Positions 1-11,657 of a DNA stretch of 64,000 nt are shown here, in pieces. Below the pieces are notes generated by a model. The model was not told where the DNA came from and did not search any database. It worked only from the letters and a program-made list of their open reading frames with translations. This DNA is from Macrobrachium rosenbergii (taxonomy: Eukaryota; Arthropoda; Malacostraca; Decapoda; Palaemonidae): positions 55,627,313 to 55,691,312 of the forward strand of contig NC_089781.1 of the NCBI RefSeq assembly GCF_040412425.1, in the 5' to 3' direction. Both the position numbers and the translations under genes were made by a program. How positions within the stretch are numbered: the first letter of the stretch is position 1; the number at the start of each line of letters is the position of its first letter.

Positions 1-266
1 GCACCATGTCACAAAGGCATGGCATGAGATACCACAAGGTATCATTTCCACAAGAAAGGGTTTTTATCGAATCGCTAATTGTCCATGAGGCATTGCCAAC
101 AGTAACTGACTGGTGATGACATCTTTAAGCAAACACAGGGAGCAGTCACATCTTGGAAAAGAGATATTTCTTTTTCAATATATTTCTTCAATATTATTGC
201 ATCTACCCATGACAATGATAAAGGCTTATATACTTAGCTCAGTATATCTGGCTATATGTATTTTGT
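1..266. other. Flank of unknown nature upstream of DIRS copy 1
   Basis: No protein or repeat is recognised here. Similarity to the second DIRS copy begins at about base 267 (GAAGCTACTGC aligning with GAGGCGACGCAG near 59178), so this stretch lies outside the preserved DIRS sequence. It ends in TTTTGTTACAG, which looks like a splice acceptor but is as likely to be a chance feature of the truncation point. Confidence 0.4.
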
Positions 267-760
267 TACAGAAGCTACTGCCGTCTCCTGCTCGGACGAG
301 CCATTCTTTCAAGTTTTGGCTAAGTCCTTGCTAGCTGGCTTCCAGTCTGACTTGTTCGAGTTTATCATGGCCAGACTGGAATGCAGGAAGTTCATCTTCG
401 CCGATGCTACTATCCGCCACGAGCCTAACAAGCTCGTTAAAAGCTCGATCTGGGGACCTAACCTCTTCCTGAAGAGGAGGTCACAAACGTTATGGCCGAG
501 GCTACACGGGCCAATCAGAGTCTGCGCTCTCGCTGGGGCATTTCTGCCTATAAGCGCAAGACCCCAGAATCGGCCGGCCCCAAACGAGAGGAGGCAAACG
601 CTTCAGGAGGCATAAGAGGCCCCACCATCAGGAGGTAGTCCAAGCCGTCCCGGTCTCGGCAGTAGCCCAGCCTTCTACCTCCAAGGCTCACCCCCAACAG
701 TATGTGCTGGTCCAACCAGCTGCACCCTCTTATGTGGCTTCACCAGCGTACAACCCCATA
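267..760 (+). pseudogene. DIRS gag, C-terminal remnant
   Basis: The reading in frame 256-615 (FQVLAKSLLAGFQSDLFEF, then a stretch containing KSSIWGPNLF) aligns with bases 59200-59480 of DIRS copy 2. After about base 470 the frame shifts. The part up to 760 is basic and proline-rich (PQNRPAPNERRQ), as expected for the nucleic-acid-binding tail of a gag-like protein. DIRS ORF1 products are presumed capsid-like; no further domain is visible. The start is lost by truncation. Confidence 0.7.
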
Positions 761-779
761 TGAGGGCCGTGGATACTTT

Positions 780-2640
780 CACGGCCTTAATAGGGTTGCA
801 AGGAGGAAGAGGCAAAGTCCCTCATAGAGGGAAGCCCAACACCACCCCAAGGGGAAGACCTGGGCGTGGTAGGGGAATAAACCCGCTCCCTCCCACTGAG
901 AGAACCCAGGTAGGCGGTCGCCTGCATTGGTTCAGGGACCAATGGACCTTCAGCCCTTGGGCACACAGCATTGTGTCCAAAGGACTAGGATGGAGCTGGA
1001 TCAAGAACCCTCCTCCTCTAACCAGATTTTACCAGCCACCCACATCAATCCTACAGGATTACGTGACAGAATTGCTCAACAAACGAGCAATAAAGAAAGT
1101 AAGGCACCTAAAGTTTCAAGGCAGGTTATTCATTGTTCCCAAAAAGACTCCGATCAGCAAAGAGTGATCCTGGATCTGTCGCGTCTAAATCTCTACATAA
1201 AATGCGACAAATTTCGCATGCTTACGGTAGCTCAAATGCGGACTCTACTTCCGCGTGGAGCCGTCACCACCTCTATCGATCTTTCAGACGCTTATTATCA
1301 CGCCCCGATTGCGCGAACTTCTCTCAGTTCCTCGGTTTCAGACTCGGGAATCAAGCCTACTCCTTCAGGGTCATGCCCTTCGGTCTGAACATTGCACCCA
1401 GGGTATTCACCAAGCTGGCGGACACGGTAGTGCAACAACTCCGGTCTCGAGGATATCCCTAGCAGCGTGCCTAGACGATTGGATAATTTGGGCACCAACA
1501 GTTCGGAGTGTCAGAAGGCTACGTCCATAGTCATCAATTTCCTGGAGTCGCTAGGTTTTCAACTGAACAGAGAGAAGTCCCGCCTGACTCCGGGTCCCGG
1601 TTTCAGTGGCTGGGTCTCCAGTGGGATCTGTCCTCTCACACGTTATCTCTCCCGCCTCCCAAGAGGAAAGAGATAGCATCTCTCACCAGGAGATTCCTCA
1701 AAAATTCATCGGCATCCCGCCGATCCCAAGAAAGAGTCCTTGGGTCTCTTCAGTTTGCCTCAGTGACAGACCTGCTCTTAAAAGCGAAATTAAAAGACAT
1801 AAACAGAGTGTGGCGGAGTCGAGCCAATGTCAAGCTCAGAGACAAGGTCTCCTCTATTCCTCGAATCTTAAAGACAAGACTGAGGCCTTGGACCACAGTC
1901 AGAGGCCTGTCCAAAACAGTTCCGCTTCAATTTCCCCCTCCGGCACTAGTTGTTCACACAGACGCTTCCCTAAGCGGCTGGGGGATATTCACCAAAACAG
2001 AAAGTACAAGGAACGTGGTCCACAATGTTTCAGCAGTTCCATATAAATACCCTGGAAGCTATGGCGGTCTTTCTAACTCTGAAGAAAATCCGCCCCCAAC
2101 CGGATTCATATCAGGCTGGTGTTGGACAGCGCAGTGGTAGTTCATTGCATCAACAGGGGCGGCTCCAAATCAGGTCGAGTAAACCAAGTAATGGTTGCTA
2201 TCTTCTCCCTGGCGAACAAGCACGGCTGGCACCTGTCAGCCACCCACCTAGCGGGGTGCGAACGTGGTGGCGGATTCCCTGTCCAGGGCTACTCCGTTGG
2301 AGACGGGTGGTCCCTGGGCGTGGAATCTTTCAAATGGATTTGCCGCCAAGTTCCGGGCCTCCAAGTGGATCTGTTACAACGGAGAGCAACTTCAAGCTCC
2401 CTGTTACGTGGCCCCCAACCTGGACCCTCAGGCGTTCGCCACAGACGCAATGACAGTAGATTGGAACAATTGGGAGAAGATTTATCTGTTCCTCCAATAA
2501 ATTTACTGCTGAAAGTATTACACAAACTCAGGACATTCAAAGGTCAACCAGCCCTAGTAGCCCCTATTGGCCGAAGAGCAATTGGTTCCCTCTTCTTCAG
2601 GAACTGGGATTACGGAGTCTTCGGATTCCCAAGCCCATTC
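780..2640 (+). pseudogene. DIRS reverse transcriptase and RNase H (frameshifted)
   Basis: Reverse transcriptase converts the element RNA to DNA. Motifs appear in order across several frames: LKFQGRLFIVPKK (about 1107-1145), VILDLSRLNLYIKCDKF (1165-1215), the motif A region TSIDLSDAYYHAPI (1270-1310), YSFRVMPFGLNIAPRVF (about 1360-1410), and the catalytic CLDDWIIWAP (about 1468-1498), the LDDW form typical of DIRS. RNase H follows: LVVHTDASLSGWGIF (about 1945), NTLEAMAVFLTLKKI (about 2048), LDSAVVVHCINRGG (about 2120) and MVADSLSRA (2264). At least four frame changes are needed, so no full protein can be made. The RT order and LDDW motif separate it from Ty3/gypsy. Confidence 0.88.
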
Positions 2641-2699
2641 TGACCCAGACAGTACAAACCAAGACTGTGTCAGCTTCCTCAAGAATTCAGAATGATCTA

Positions 2700-3636
2700 G
2701 TTTTATGGACTTTATAAAATTCGCAGCCCAAAAGGAGCAAACATTGACCCTGTCAACACTCTGTTTTTAGAATCAGATAAAAGAGATTCTGCTCTTAGAC
2801 AGTATGACTCAGCAGTAAAAAAATTAGCCTCCTTCCTGAAAGCATCTGAAGCCAAAATCATGACGACTAATTTAGGAGTTTCCTTCTTTAGATCACTGTT
2901 TGAGAAAGGCCTTGCTCCGGCCACTATTACCACAGTCAAGTCAGCATTGAAGAAAGTATTTCTTTACGGCTTTAAAATCGACCTTACAGATTCCTATTTT
3001 TCATCTATCCCCAGAGCATGCGCTGCGTCTGAGACCAGTATCACGCCCACAGTCTGTTACGTGGTTTCTCAATGACGTCCTTAAGTTAGCATCAGAGTTG
3101 GATAACTTTCATTGCTCTTATCAGGATCTGTTAAGGAAGACTTTATTTTTGATTAGCTTGGCTTCAGGTGCTAGAATCTCAGAGCTGTCGGCTCTCACTA
3201 GAGGTGATAATTTTGTGAACTTCCTCCCGTCTGGAGGGTCCTCCTTTCCCCTGACCCTAGATTTTTAGCTAAGAACGAAGACCCACAGGACAGGTGGTCT
3301 CCTTGGAAGGTGGTGCCCCTTCCTCAAGACCAGTCTTTATGTCCAGTTTATACACTTAAATCTTACCTTTTAAGAACTCCACAGAGTAAGTCGGGTCCTC
3401 TTTTTATCAGGGAGAAAGGTGGTACTCTTTCACTGAATGCTATAAGACAACAAATTCTGTATTTCATTAAACAGGCCAACCCAGATTCAGTTCCTAAGGT
3501 TCATGATATTCGAGCAGTTGCTACTTCCATTAAATACTTTCATAATATGGACTTCTCAGAGTTATCTAAATTTACGGGTTGGAAATCACCTCTAGTGTTT
3601 AAACGCCACTATTTAAAAAAATCACTCAAGCCCTGA
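2700..3636 (+). pseudogene. DIRS tyrosine recombinase (frameshifted)
   Basis: This enzyme integrates the circular DNA intermediate of DIRS elements. An N-terminal helical core-binding domain reads from about 2763 to 3020 (LAPATITTVKSALKKVFLYG). The catalytic domain then shows the first arginine in LASGARISELSALTRGD (about 3160-3210), the H-x-x-R motif in VHDIRAVATS (about 3502), a GW in FTGWKSP, and the nucleophile tyrosine in RHYLKKS (about 3604-3625). So the R, H, R and Y residues are all present. Frame changes occur near 3030 and 3265. The last frame stops at 3636. No adenine methyltransferase domain, which some DIRS ORFs carry, is seen. Confidence 0.87.
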
Positions 3637-4256
3637 AATTTTCTACCATAGCTGTGGGAAGTGTCATCTCCCCACCTTAACTAATCATATCCTTATATCC
3701 TTATCCTTTCCTTTCCCCCCCGCCCGCCTGCCTCATTTACTTCTCTGCTTATTCTCCTGGTTGATTATACCTCACTGCCTGGCTCCTCATATTGATGTAT
3801 CTTGTATATGTTGATGGAAAAGTGTAATCTGACATGCCATGATTGTTTTTCTTATGGGGTACTGGACAGTTTTTATTTGGCTCCATTACCCCAGATATAT
3901 GTATATGTTCTGTATATGTTAATTTTCATTGATCTTGTCTCTTACGTGTTTAGCCTAAGTTTACGTGTATAGTATTAAGGTTGTATTTGCAATTATCTTA
4001 TGCACATTTCATGTTTCACCTTGCTTTAAGTAATTTTAAGATTTTGGGGCTTCTTCCCCGTCAGTGCCAGGGGACCTCCCCGTTTCATAGTATTAAGTTT
4101 TTTGATGTGCCTTAGATTTAGTATACCTTAGTTTTAGTATTCTTGCTACATGAAAGAGATTACTTGATTAAAATTATTTTCGTAAAATTTTGCCTTTTCT
4201 TCAGATTACCCCTTTTTTCCTTGTAGTTGCAGCCTTGGCATGATTCTCTATCACTA
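3637..4256 (+). other. DIRS copy 1 3' untranslated region
   Basis: This is pyrimidine-rich, non-coding sequence between the recombinase stop and the internal complementary region. No conserved open reading frame or further terminal repeat is visible. Confidence 0.5.
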
Positions 4257-4347
4257 TTTCACCGGCTGACACGGGACTGAACTCAGAAAAGGGATTTTGA
4301 CAAAGGAAAAATCTATTTCTGAGGAAGGTCCCCGTGTCACCCGGTGA
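4257..4347 (+). repeat. DIRS internal complementary region
   Basis: Two half-sites are fused here. The left half (4257-4284, containing CACCGGCTGACACGGG) is the reverse complement of the left end of DIRS copy 2 (55099-55135, GTGTCAGCCGGTGAAAT). The right half (4285-4347) is an almost perfect reverse complement of the right terminus at 4687-4748. In DIRS biology the internal complementary region templates completion of the element ends and circularisation. The pairing across two separate copies makes the assignment strong. Confidence 0.82.
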
Positions 4348-4559
4348 CCCTCCCTGGATCACCTAGTACTCCCCCACCCCTACTTGCACATGCCAAGTCT
4401 GGGGTTAGTGCTAGCATGGAATGAGGTAGGTGGCGCTGGTGTCGCTGGCCCTGGCGGGTGTTGAGTGTAGGGGCTGTAACGGCTCACCGCTCTGTTCGGG
4501 GGGGTTTGATAGGGAGAGATCTTTCGAGTAGGTTTCCGTGGTAGTGGTATTTCACTCAC

Positions 4560-4748
4560 CCTTCTTTATACCGACGTCTTCCTAGAAGACGCTCGACTGG
4601 GGTAGTAACCCCAGCTTTCCTGAAAGCTCTTTTTCTCTGGTATATCTAGCAATGTTATACCTAGAAATTCGTGCTGTAATGGAATTTCACCGGGTGACAC
4701 GGGACCTTCCTCAGAAATAGATTTTTCCTTTGTCAAAATCCCTTTTCT
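4560..4748 (+). repeat. DIRS right inverted terminal repeat
   Basis: Reversed and complemented, this stretch lines up with the left terminal repeat of DIRS copy 2. Shared blocks in that orientation are GGTGAAAT, TTACAGCAC and GATATACCAGAGAAAA, then AAGGGTGAG. The outer ~33 bases (4716-4748) extend beyond the left repeat and match only the internal complementary region, which is the usual DIRS asymmetry. Confidence 0.75.
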
Positions 4749-6148
4749 CAAAAGCTCTAAGTTTACCAATCATAGCACCATTGATCTTTGCTGATTAATT
4801 ACAGATTTAACTTCATTAAACAGACTCTACAAACATCCATACCTATCTATTCTACAATACCACATGTACAAGTAACTCTGATGGGTCTACTGCACAAATT
4901 TTATTCTTTACAAGTGATAAATACAATATACAAATTGCAATATCATGTCTTTAAAACACGTTTCTATACAAACACCTCCATAAGCAGCCACATGACACAT
5001 CTACACCATCTTGAAGAGTCAAAAGAAGAAAGATTCCACTGCACATACTCAGCCAGCAGTCCACCATCTGCCTGCAGCATCTCTCATGCTGCAAGTGAAG
5101 AATTCAATCACCAACAAGCACAGAAACCTGATTTGTCCTTCCCTAATCACAGGCCATGGACGGGTGGAAAGTTTTATGTGCTACATGTAACTCAACCAGG
5201 GGTTACAAAGGCCAGGGAGCCTTGAGAAGACTGTTCACATATCAGAAATAAAGTCCCAGAGTAGTCAACACTGAATAAACAAGAATGGAAACACTCTCAA
5301 TACAGCAGAAACTGCGACAACTGGGCAAAATCACAACTTGTTAACAAAAGAGAGAACCCAAGATTTGACCAAGTCATGAACAGGTACTCCCATCAGAGGC
5401 AGAAGGAGACGCAACAAAGCTGGCAATTGGATGGCTTGGTTGCAACACCAGGAAACTAAAGATTTCCCTCAATGTGACTCCTGGAACTCCTGGACAAAGG
5501 GTAGAGATTAAAGGGCACTGGTAGAAGTTACTCAACTGAGAACCACAATCATACAAGGGCCTGCAAACTAGGACACAAACCCATAAGATAAAGACCTAAG
5601 TTAACTGTATTGCCAAGTGCTGGGACACTGGCACAGTGGAATGTGCTTGAATACATCCAAGCAGAAAGGTCACCAGGAGGCTGCCAAGAATTTGAAGTAG
5701 AGGCCAGGAGGGCAACTGAGGACATGGGGGCTGAAAACACAGAGACAGGCAAAGGCTAGCAACCAGCTGAGAAGACTTGATCAAGGTTAAAAGTCACTGT
5801 TAAGAGTACAGGAACAGAAAGTGCGAGGAAAGTCAAAGGGAGAATCACCACCACTAACAGCAAAACAGCAGGCGAACTGGAGGGTCTATGAATCAAGGTT
5901 TAAGCAGAACCCAACACAGAAATGTCACAGGCCCCTATCTAACGTCCCCTGAAGATAGAACTCACCATCAAAAAGAAAAACACATTCAAGCTTTTCCCAC
6001 ATGATCTGACTTGGATCTTGACCAACTGTCTCTCACTTGAGAGGAGACAAGAGAGGAAGATATTATCACCCATATCAATAATCCAGTACAAGAAGGAATG
6101 ACAAACAGATGAACAAACAACCTTACTCCCATTGGCATCTGGAAGGCT

Positions 6149-6191
<43 letters not shown>

Positions 6192-6607
6192 AGAGAGAAG
6201 AGAGAAACAAGACAAAGGAACCCCTGAAGGAATTAACTCACAAGCAGAACTTTCTTTATAGAAGTGATGCAGCCTGAGCAAAATTCAAGACACAGATATG
6301 GCTGAGGTGCTACAAAAGAGGAGGAGACTGGAAGATCCAAATATCCAAAACTTCTGGTAAACATGTTATCCACCACGAGGGAAGGAGATTTCTTACATAT
6401 GTACAGTATTGCTTATAACATCAAAAACTCTAGCCCCTACCATCCTATGAAAGTAAAATATCATGGTGTATTAGTGTAATGTTCTTCCCCTCATGTCAGC
6501 ACAATTTGGGGGAGACACTAGGTTAATGTTACACAAACTCTAGAATAAATTAATGTATCTAGAAACAGAGTACAGGGCAAGCATTACTGTTAACACAACA
6601 TAAATAA
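4749..6607. other. No gene recognised; contains (GA)n at 6150-6207
   Basis: The stretch is A- and purine-rich on the plus strand with only short open frames lacking any recognised domain. A GA microsatellite lies at 6150-6207. It may be an unidentified decayed repeat or intron sequence. Confidence 0.4.
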
Positions 6608-7014
6608 AAAAATAGGTTTTGACATAGGAAAAACCTATTTTTGGTAGTCCTCAAAGGAGTTACACTCTCAAAGCTCCCCCATGGCCCCATAAGATGGACC
6701 AACCAATCTTGAAGAATTCTCTTACAGTTGGCCCCAACCAAAATAATGCCAATACAATGGACTCAGGACAAGAGGGCTCTACCTCCTGTCCAGACACCTA
6801 CTGCCTTAGTTTTTCTTTCACTCTACTTATACAGATGTGACAACAGCAAGTACGTCTACCTTCTTCCTCATTACATGCCAGGTCTGTAAAAGATAAAGTT
6901 TCAACCCAGGCTCATGCCATTTCGTCAGGGAAAGTGGATGGGTTTGCGGGCTCACAGTGGCTACCAAAAATACGTTTTTCCTACAGCAAAAACTGTTTTT
7001 TGATAGTGTAGCTG

Positions 7015-7064
7015 CTGTCAATTTCTTTTGTAAGCTCAAAAGAGCTTACAAAAGAAATTGACAG
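7015..7064. repeat. Perfect 22 bp hairpin with 6-base loop
   Basis: The arm at 7015-7036 (CTGTCAATTTCTTTTG, then TAAGCT) is exactly complementary to 7043-7064, separated by CAAAAG. It sits next to the internal complementary-like segment of the fossil DIRS copy. It is unusual that a perfect hairpin survives in such a decayed element. Confidence 0.85.
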
Positions 7065-7539
7065 GTGATGAAATGGCTTAGTCCTAATAAATATATCCCA
7101 ACAACCCAGATCAATTTTTGGCCTGAAGCATAGTCACAGGTTATTAACCATTTTCTTTATTCCGGATATCCATTAGGATTTGGCAATAAAGAACAGGAAA
7201 CAACACACAAACCTATATATGTATTATTCTTTGTGGTTCTAAGGTGACTTACCTAATTATACTGAGTCTGGCTGTGGGAATGTTGCGACCAGCAATATCT
7301 CAGCATAATCACCACTCTCATGGCAATAGAAATTCAAGAATATTTTATCCAAGGTAAAGTCACAGGTTATCAAGTTTTTTTTTTATCCCAAATACCCACT
7401 AAGGTTTGAAAATAAAGAGCAAGAAACACACAAACCTGTATATGTATTATCCCTTTTGGTTCTACGGTGACTAAGCTAATTATGTTGGTTCTGGCTGCAG
7501 GGTTATTGCCCCTTCCCAGGTTCAGGAATGATGCCTTTA

Positions 7540-8170
7540 ATAACCACCCCATATACTCTGAGGTTTCTTCAAAGGAAACATTTCCAAAGAAAGTTAACGA
7601 TGTACTCACCTTTTGGATGCCATGCGACTTATGAAAGGAGTAAGGGTCTGCCTTTTTAATGAGGGAAACTAGAATAATTCTCTGCCCATGTAGAGAGAGT
7701 GGTTTGTTTGTGCTATGGTGTAGGAAAAATATGACCACCTGGGATGTTTCCATGACATCTAGGTAGAACTTGAGTGCTTGATCTGGGCATAATATTTTAT
7801 CTGAAATACTGAGTTCCTTTACCAGTAAGGGGGATTTTCCATTTAAAAGCTTCTCATTCTTGGCCAGGAATAATAGGCCAAGAGACACCAGTAAATAACA
7901 ACTAGGTGTTGTCCCTAAGAGAGCCCAGTACAATAATCTGAGCTCCGGATGCCAAAGCAGTCAAGAAGACTGCCTTTTGGTGCATATGAGTTGTAGCTGT
8001 ATTGGGTCCAATGACTGAGGGGATGACAAGAGTCTAAGAACCTTATTCGGGGACCAAGAAGCCTTGCAAGAGCTGGCCTTTGCAGTACAAAAGACTGGAG
8101 AAGGGAATTAACAATTTCTATACTAGAATCAACTCCAAAACCATAAAGTCAGGGTCCGACATTGCCACCT
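7540..8170 (-). pseudogene. Decayed DIRS tyrosine recombinase
   Basis: The minus-strand translation contains TALASGAQII (about 7960-7935), equivalent to LASGARIS of copy 1 but with the catalytic Arg changed to Gln. It then has SHGIQKVSTSLTFFGNVSF (about 7625-7575), equivalent to VHDIRAVATSIKYFHNMDF, where the histidine is kept and the second Arg is again Gln, and EYMGW (about 7550), equivalent to KFTGW. The tyrosine position is not recognisable. Two of the catalytic residues are therefore lost and the gene is dead. Confidence 0.7.
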
Positions 8171-8710
8171 TGAACCCCATGAGTGTTGTCGTAGCAAGGT
8201 ACTTGACTTAAAAAGATATATAATAAAATATAAAACTCTTTTAATAGATTTCAACTGGGCTCTCAGTGTGGAGGTATCTAACCAGACCACATTTTCCATA
8301 CGGACTGGTATATCGGATAGATGAAGTCTGTAGTTTTTGCAATGTTAGGTAAATAATAATCATGGTAGACTAAATTTTAAAAAATCCACATGTGAAGGTC
8401 ACAACTCAGAAAAGAGGATACGTAGACAACTTCCCCTCCTGCCTAGGATAGAATAGCGAACAGTAATAGAATCTATTTTCTTGCCTGTTGTTCAAGAAAT
8501 TTGGAACCAACAATGATTGTTCGGCTAATTTGGGGCCACTTGGTAAGTAGTTCCGCTGAAAGCTAATAGACTGTTCAGTTTTCATAAGTAGGACAACAGA
8601 GGAAAAAGATATATCGTCCTCCATCTGTTCCAGTCTTGTAGGAATACATCCCTTGCTATTGCCTGAATGTCCAGGTTCAGAAACACATACACTGAAAGTT
8701 GATGGTTCTA

Positions 8711-9420
8711 TCAAGTGGCAAACAGGTCCACTTCCAGATGTGGAAGCATGTTAGCAATTACTGTACTGATTTGAGAGGGAATGGGCACAAGCCCAACCTC
8801 AATATAAAACACTGCAGTCATATTGTCTAGGACCAACCAAATGTGGGTCCCTTTTGGAGATTTCAATTTTCTGAGATGGAAAAACAGCCAACTGCTCCAG
8901 GAAACTGATATGACGCTCCCTCAGAACAGGTGACTATCTTCCCACTAACTGATGATCCTCTAAATGCCCTCCTGTCAAGGGGGTATCCCTATGTATTATC
9001 ACTCATATGGACAGTGGAGTCAGGTCAACCTGTTTGCAAGCGACTCCTTCCAGGTCCATGGAGGGAGTATCTTCCCAATCTCAGGTGAAGGCAATTACAA
9101 AGCCTTTTTCCAGCATGTGAGAAGAACACTGTTTATATCCTACAGTCACAATCTCAGGATTACATCTACCACAGACACAAACTGTAACAGGCCCAGACTT
9201 CATTCCAACTGATATCTGGAAAAGCTAGGCTGAGAAAGGAATGTTCTCTGGTCCTTCCTTATTCTGTTTGAGTGCTGTTGGGAAGAGACAGCCAGCCATA
9301 AAGAGCATTGCAACAAAGTCTTGCTGGATGTTTACGCAGACAATGAATTTGTTCAAACTTGACAGTTCAAGGATCACCCTTCATTTGGAGGATTCCTTCT
9401 TGGGGACACTGATGAGTGGT
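8711..9420 (-). pseudogene. Decayed DIRS RT start and RNase H
   Basis: Near 9400-9330 (minus) the reading PKKESSK, stop, RVILELSSLNKFIVC matches PKKGSSQRRVILDLSRLNSYIQC of DIRS copy 2. The catalytic middle of the RT is absent. Near 8930-8711 the readings HISFLEQLAVFFHLRKLKSP and HIWLVLDNMTAVFYIE match the RNase H of copy 1 (LEAMAVFLTLKK and LDSAVVVHCINR). Frames change several times. Confidence 0.65.
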
Positions 9421-9600
9421 GGCAAGTAAACTTGTCTTTCTCTATGTTGGTTGGTACAGAAGTTAAAATCACTAATTATTGGAATTATCATACCAAATTC
9501 ATATAAAAGCAATATCTCTGATTTCAAGTTGATTGGGAAAGCCCAATTACGGAAAAGTTCTGTTTGTATTCCCTCAAGAAAATGACAAGCATCATGAAAA

Positions 9601-10195
9601 TCTTTCTTAACGTGACATCACTATCGGTGAAGTAATACCTGTTGGAAGTAGATCTGCATGAATGTATTTCCCGTCAAACCTGAAATGAACCCTGATATTA
9701 AGGATAACTGGGGAAATTTCTAAATAGCAAAATCCATTTAGTTTGATTACAGTATACTACCAAGGATTTGATTACAGTGTACTACCAAGGATAGACTGGC
9801 CTTTAGCAAACACCATGGCCTGTAAGTCAAGCACGATTGGGAACAACTATCATGGCTATGTTTCGTAAACAAAAAATTAGGTTAAGCCGATTTACCCATT
9901 CACAAATTATCTATCAGTGTTAAAAAAGTAAATGACTAATGGTTTCAGTATCAAAACTGTCTAATATTATTGCACTAATGCTAATCACTTTGTTAGACAG
10001 GCAAGAACAGTGTGTCAATAGCAGCGTAGCCTAGCTATCTACTCCTAATTTCTTGCCTTGCCAGAAACCTACTGGCTCACAATTATAACAAATATAATCC
10101 TACCTGTCAAAATTTTAAGGAACTAAAACTTTTCACTGGGTCTTAAAACTATGGGTGATGTTATGATCACTGACCAATGCACAATCAAGCACTAT
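9601..10195. other. No feature recognised
   Basis: This is A/T-rich sequence without convincing coding or terminal repeats. A short direct repeat (GATTACAGTATACTACCAAGGA, in two slightly differing copies about 26 bases apart near 9745-9790) is visible. Confidence 0.35.
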
Positions 10196-10199
10196 TTCC

Positions 10200-10610
10200 A
10201 GCACAAACACTGTGGACGTGTGAACTCTGCAACAAACCAGAATGTAATGAAGAAGTTAGCCGACAACACTAAATGATGTGTATATAAAATTCCATTGTAA
10301 ATCTTGTGACAACTTTTATATTGGGGAAATAGGTAAAGCACTGAAAAAGAGAATATAATAGCATAAAAAATGTGTGAGATATGCAAAGGTATTTTTGTAC
10401 ATGTTAGTGTGAACAATCATGCTATCAACTGGGAAGGGGCAAAAAAGACAGCATATTCTAATAATGCACTGGAAAGGAATATCATTGAATCTAGCTTTAT
10501 AAAAGAAAGTTATGGCCACAACATGTACAGTATATCAGTCAAGGCATGTATAAACTTGATTCTATAATTTCAGAAGAAATCTGTCAAACGTCTAAATTTT
10601 AAGGAAGGCA
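10200..10610 (+). pseudogene. Penelope-like element GIY-YIG endonuclease remnant
   Basis: Penelope-like retroelements end in a GIY-YIG nuclease that nicks the target. Readings across frames give a GIY-YIG start (VYIKFHCKSCDNFYIGEIGK, about 10277-10336, then ALKKRI), and HVSVNNHAINWEGAKKTAY (about 10400-10460), ERNIIESSFIKES (about 10470-10510) and a tail near 10560. The YIGE motif, the H-x-I-N-W-E-G block and the ES-FI block are typical of this family. No reverse transcriptase part remains upstream. Frameshifts at about 10290 and 10370 make it inactive. Confidence 0.75.
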
Positions 10611-10670
10611 GTAGAGATGTATGGAAAAAGGATTATCCTATTTGAAAGCAACATGGGGGCGGTAGTGCTA

Positions 10671-11019
10671 CAGTAAAGCCCCCTATTCGCGGTCCCACGA
10701 TTCCCAGACTCACCTATTCGCGGATTTCTCTGAGGAACATATATACACGTAATTCGCGGAAAATTTGCCCATTCGTGGTATTTTTCACTGAGAAATAGTC
10801 ACTACTGTATTTTCATATCTTTTTCATGACTGAATGCACTTTTTGTGATAAAACTTAAAATACTCAGGTATAAGCATTTTTAGAGGTTTTTTGTGTTTGA
10901 ACTATCAAAATAGGCTGTTCTAAGTGTTTTAGTGGGGTTTTAAGTACTTGCAGAATTTTGCTATTCGCGGGTGTGTGTGTGTGTGGTATGCATCCCCCGC
11001 AAATATGGGGGGTTTACCG
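10671..11019. mobile_element. Tigger-like MITE (349 bp) with TA target duplication
   Basis: The element starts CAGTAAAGCCCCCTATTC and ends GGGGGGTTTACCG, an inverted pair, and is flanked by TA on both sides (10669-10670 and 11020-11021). Such ends and TA duplications are typical of the pogo/Tigger group. It has no coding capacity. The same sequence forms the outer shell of the composites at 14312-16062, 17255-19061 and 51986-53060, where an extra core is present between CTCAGG and AAGCATTTTT. Confidence 0.82.
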
Positions 11020-11044
11020 TAATGAGTTTTCTCGCCCCTCCCAG

Positions 11045-11290
11045 TGACACCTGTCAGGTGTGGATCTGTAGTCTCCTATGGTGTGTACATTTATCAGCAT
11101 TGTTGCTCAAGAGTATATTGTGATTTCTACCACTAGCCCATATGAATTTTGAAGCCACTCCAAATTTGACACCTGTCAGTGGTGGATCTATAGTCTCAGA
11201 CGGTTGTGTATGTTCATCAGTACCGACTTTGTAGCATATATATTGTGAAGTCTCATACAATACTATGTATCAGTCCTTCATCAATGTCTT
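11045..11290. repeat. Diverged ~122 bp direct duplication
   Basis: TGACACCTGTCAGGTGTGG at 11045 recurs as TGACACCTGTCAGTGGTGG at 11167, and the following text (GGATCTRTAGTCTC, then CATCAG and TATATTGTGA) is shared. Function is unknown. Confidence 0.6.
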
Positions 11291-11359
11291 GGAAATAAAG
11301 TTGGAACTGGCCAGGATCTTCATGCAGTTTCTTAATTTTTTACCTGTGGTAATGTGTGA

Positions 11360-11656
<297 letters not shown>

Positions 11657-11657
11657 A

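Larger units (their letters stand above)
267..4748 (+). mobile_element. DIRS-like tyrosine-recombinase retrotransposon, copy 1 (5'-truncated)
   Basis: DIRS elements copy through reverse transcription but integrate with a tyrosine recombinase, so they lack an integrase and usually make no target duplication. This copy keeps, in order, the end of gag, a reverse transcriptase plus RNase H, a tyrosine recombinase, an internal complementary region and the right inverted terminal repeat. The left terminus and most of gag are missing; both exist in the relative at 55096-60189. Several frameshifts and stops interrupt all coding parts, so it is inactive. The identification rests on the recombinase residues and on the terminal-repeat architecture, which together are diagnostic of DIRS. 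Confidence 0.9.
6608..9600 (-). mobile_element. Fossil DIRS-like element, copy 3 (minus strand)
   Basis: On the minus strand, the order from high to low coordinate is RT start (about 9420-9330), RNase H (about 8950-8711), tyrosine recombinase (about 8170-7540), an internal complementary-like segment (about 7010-6955) and a terminal repeat (about 6750-6608). The last two carry the related inverted words TAGGAAAAACCTATTTTTGG and TAGGAAAAACGTATTTTTGG about 350 bases apart, matching the spacing seen in copy 1. It is far more decayed than copies 1 and 2, with the central RT deleted. Upper limit near 9600 is uncertain. Confidence 0.7.
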
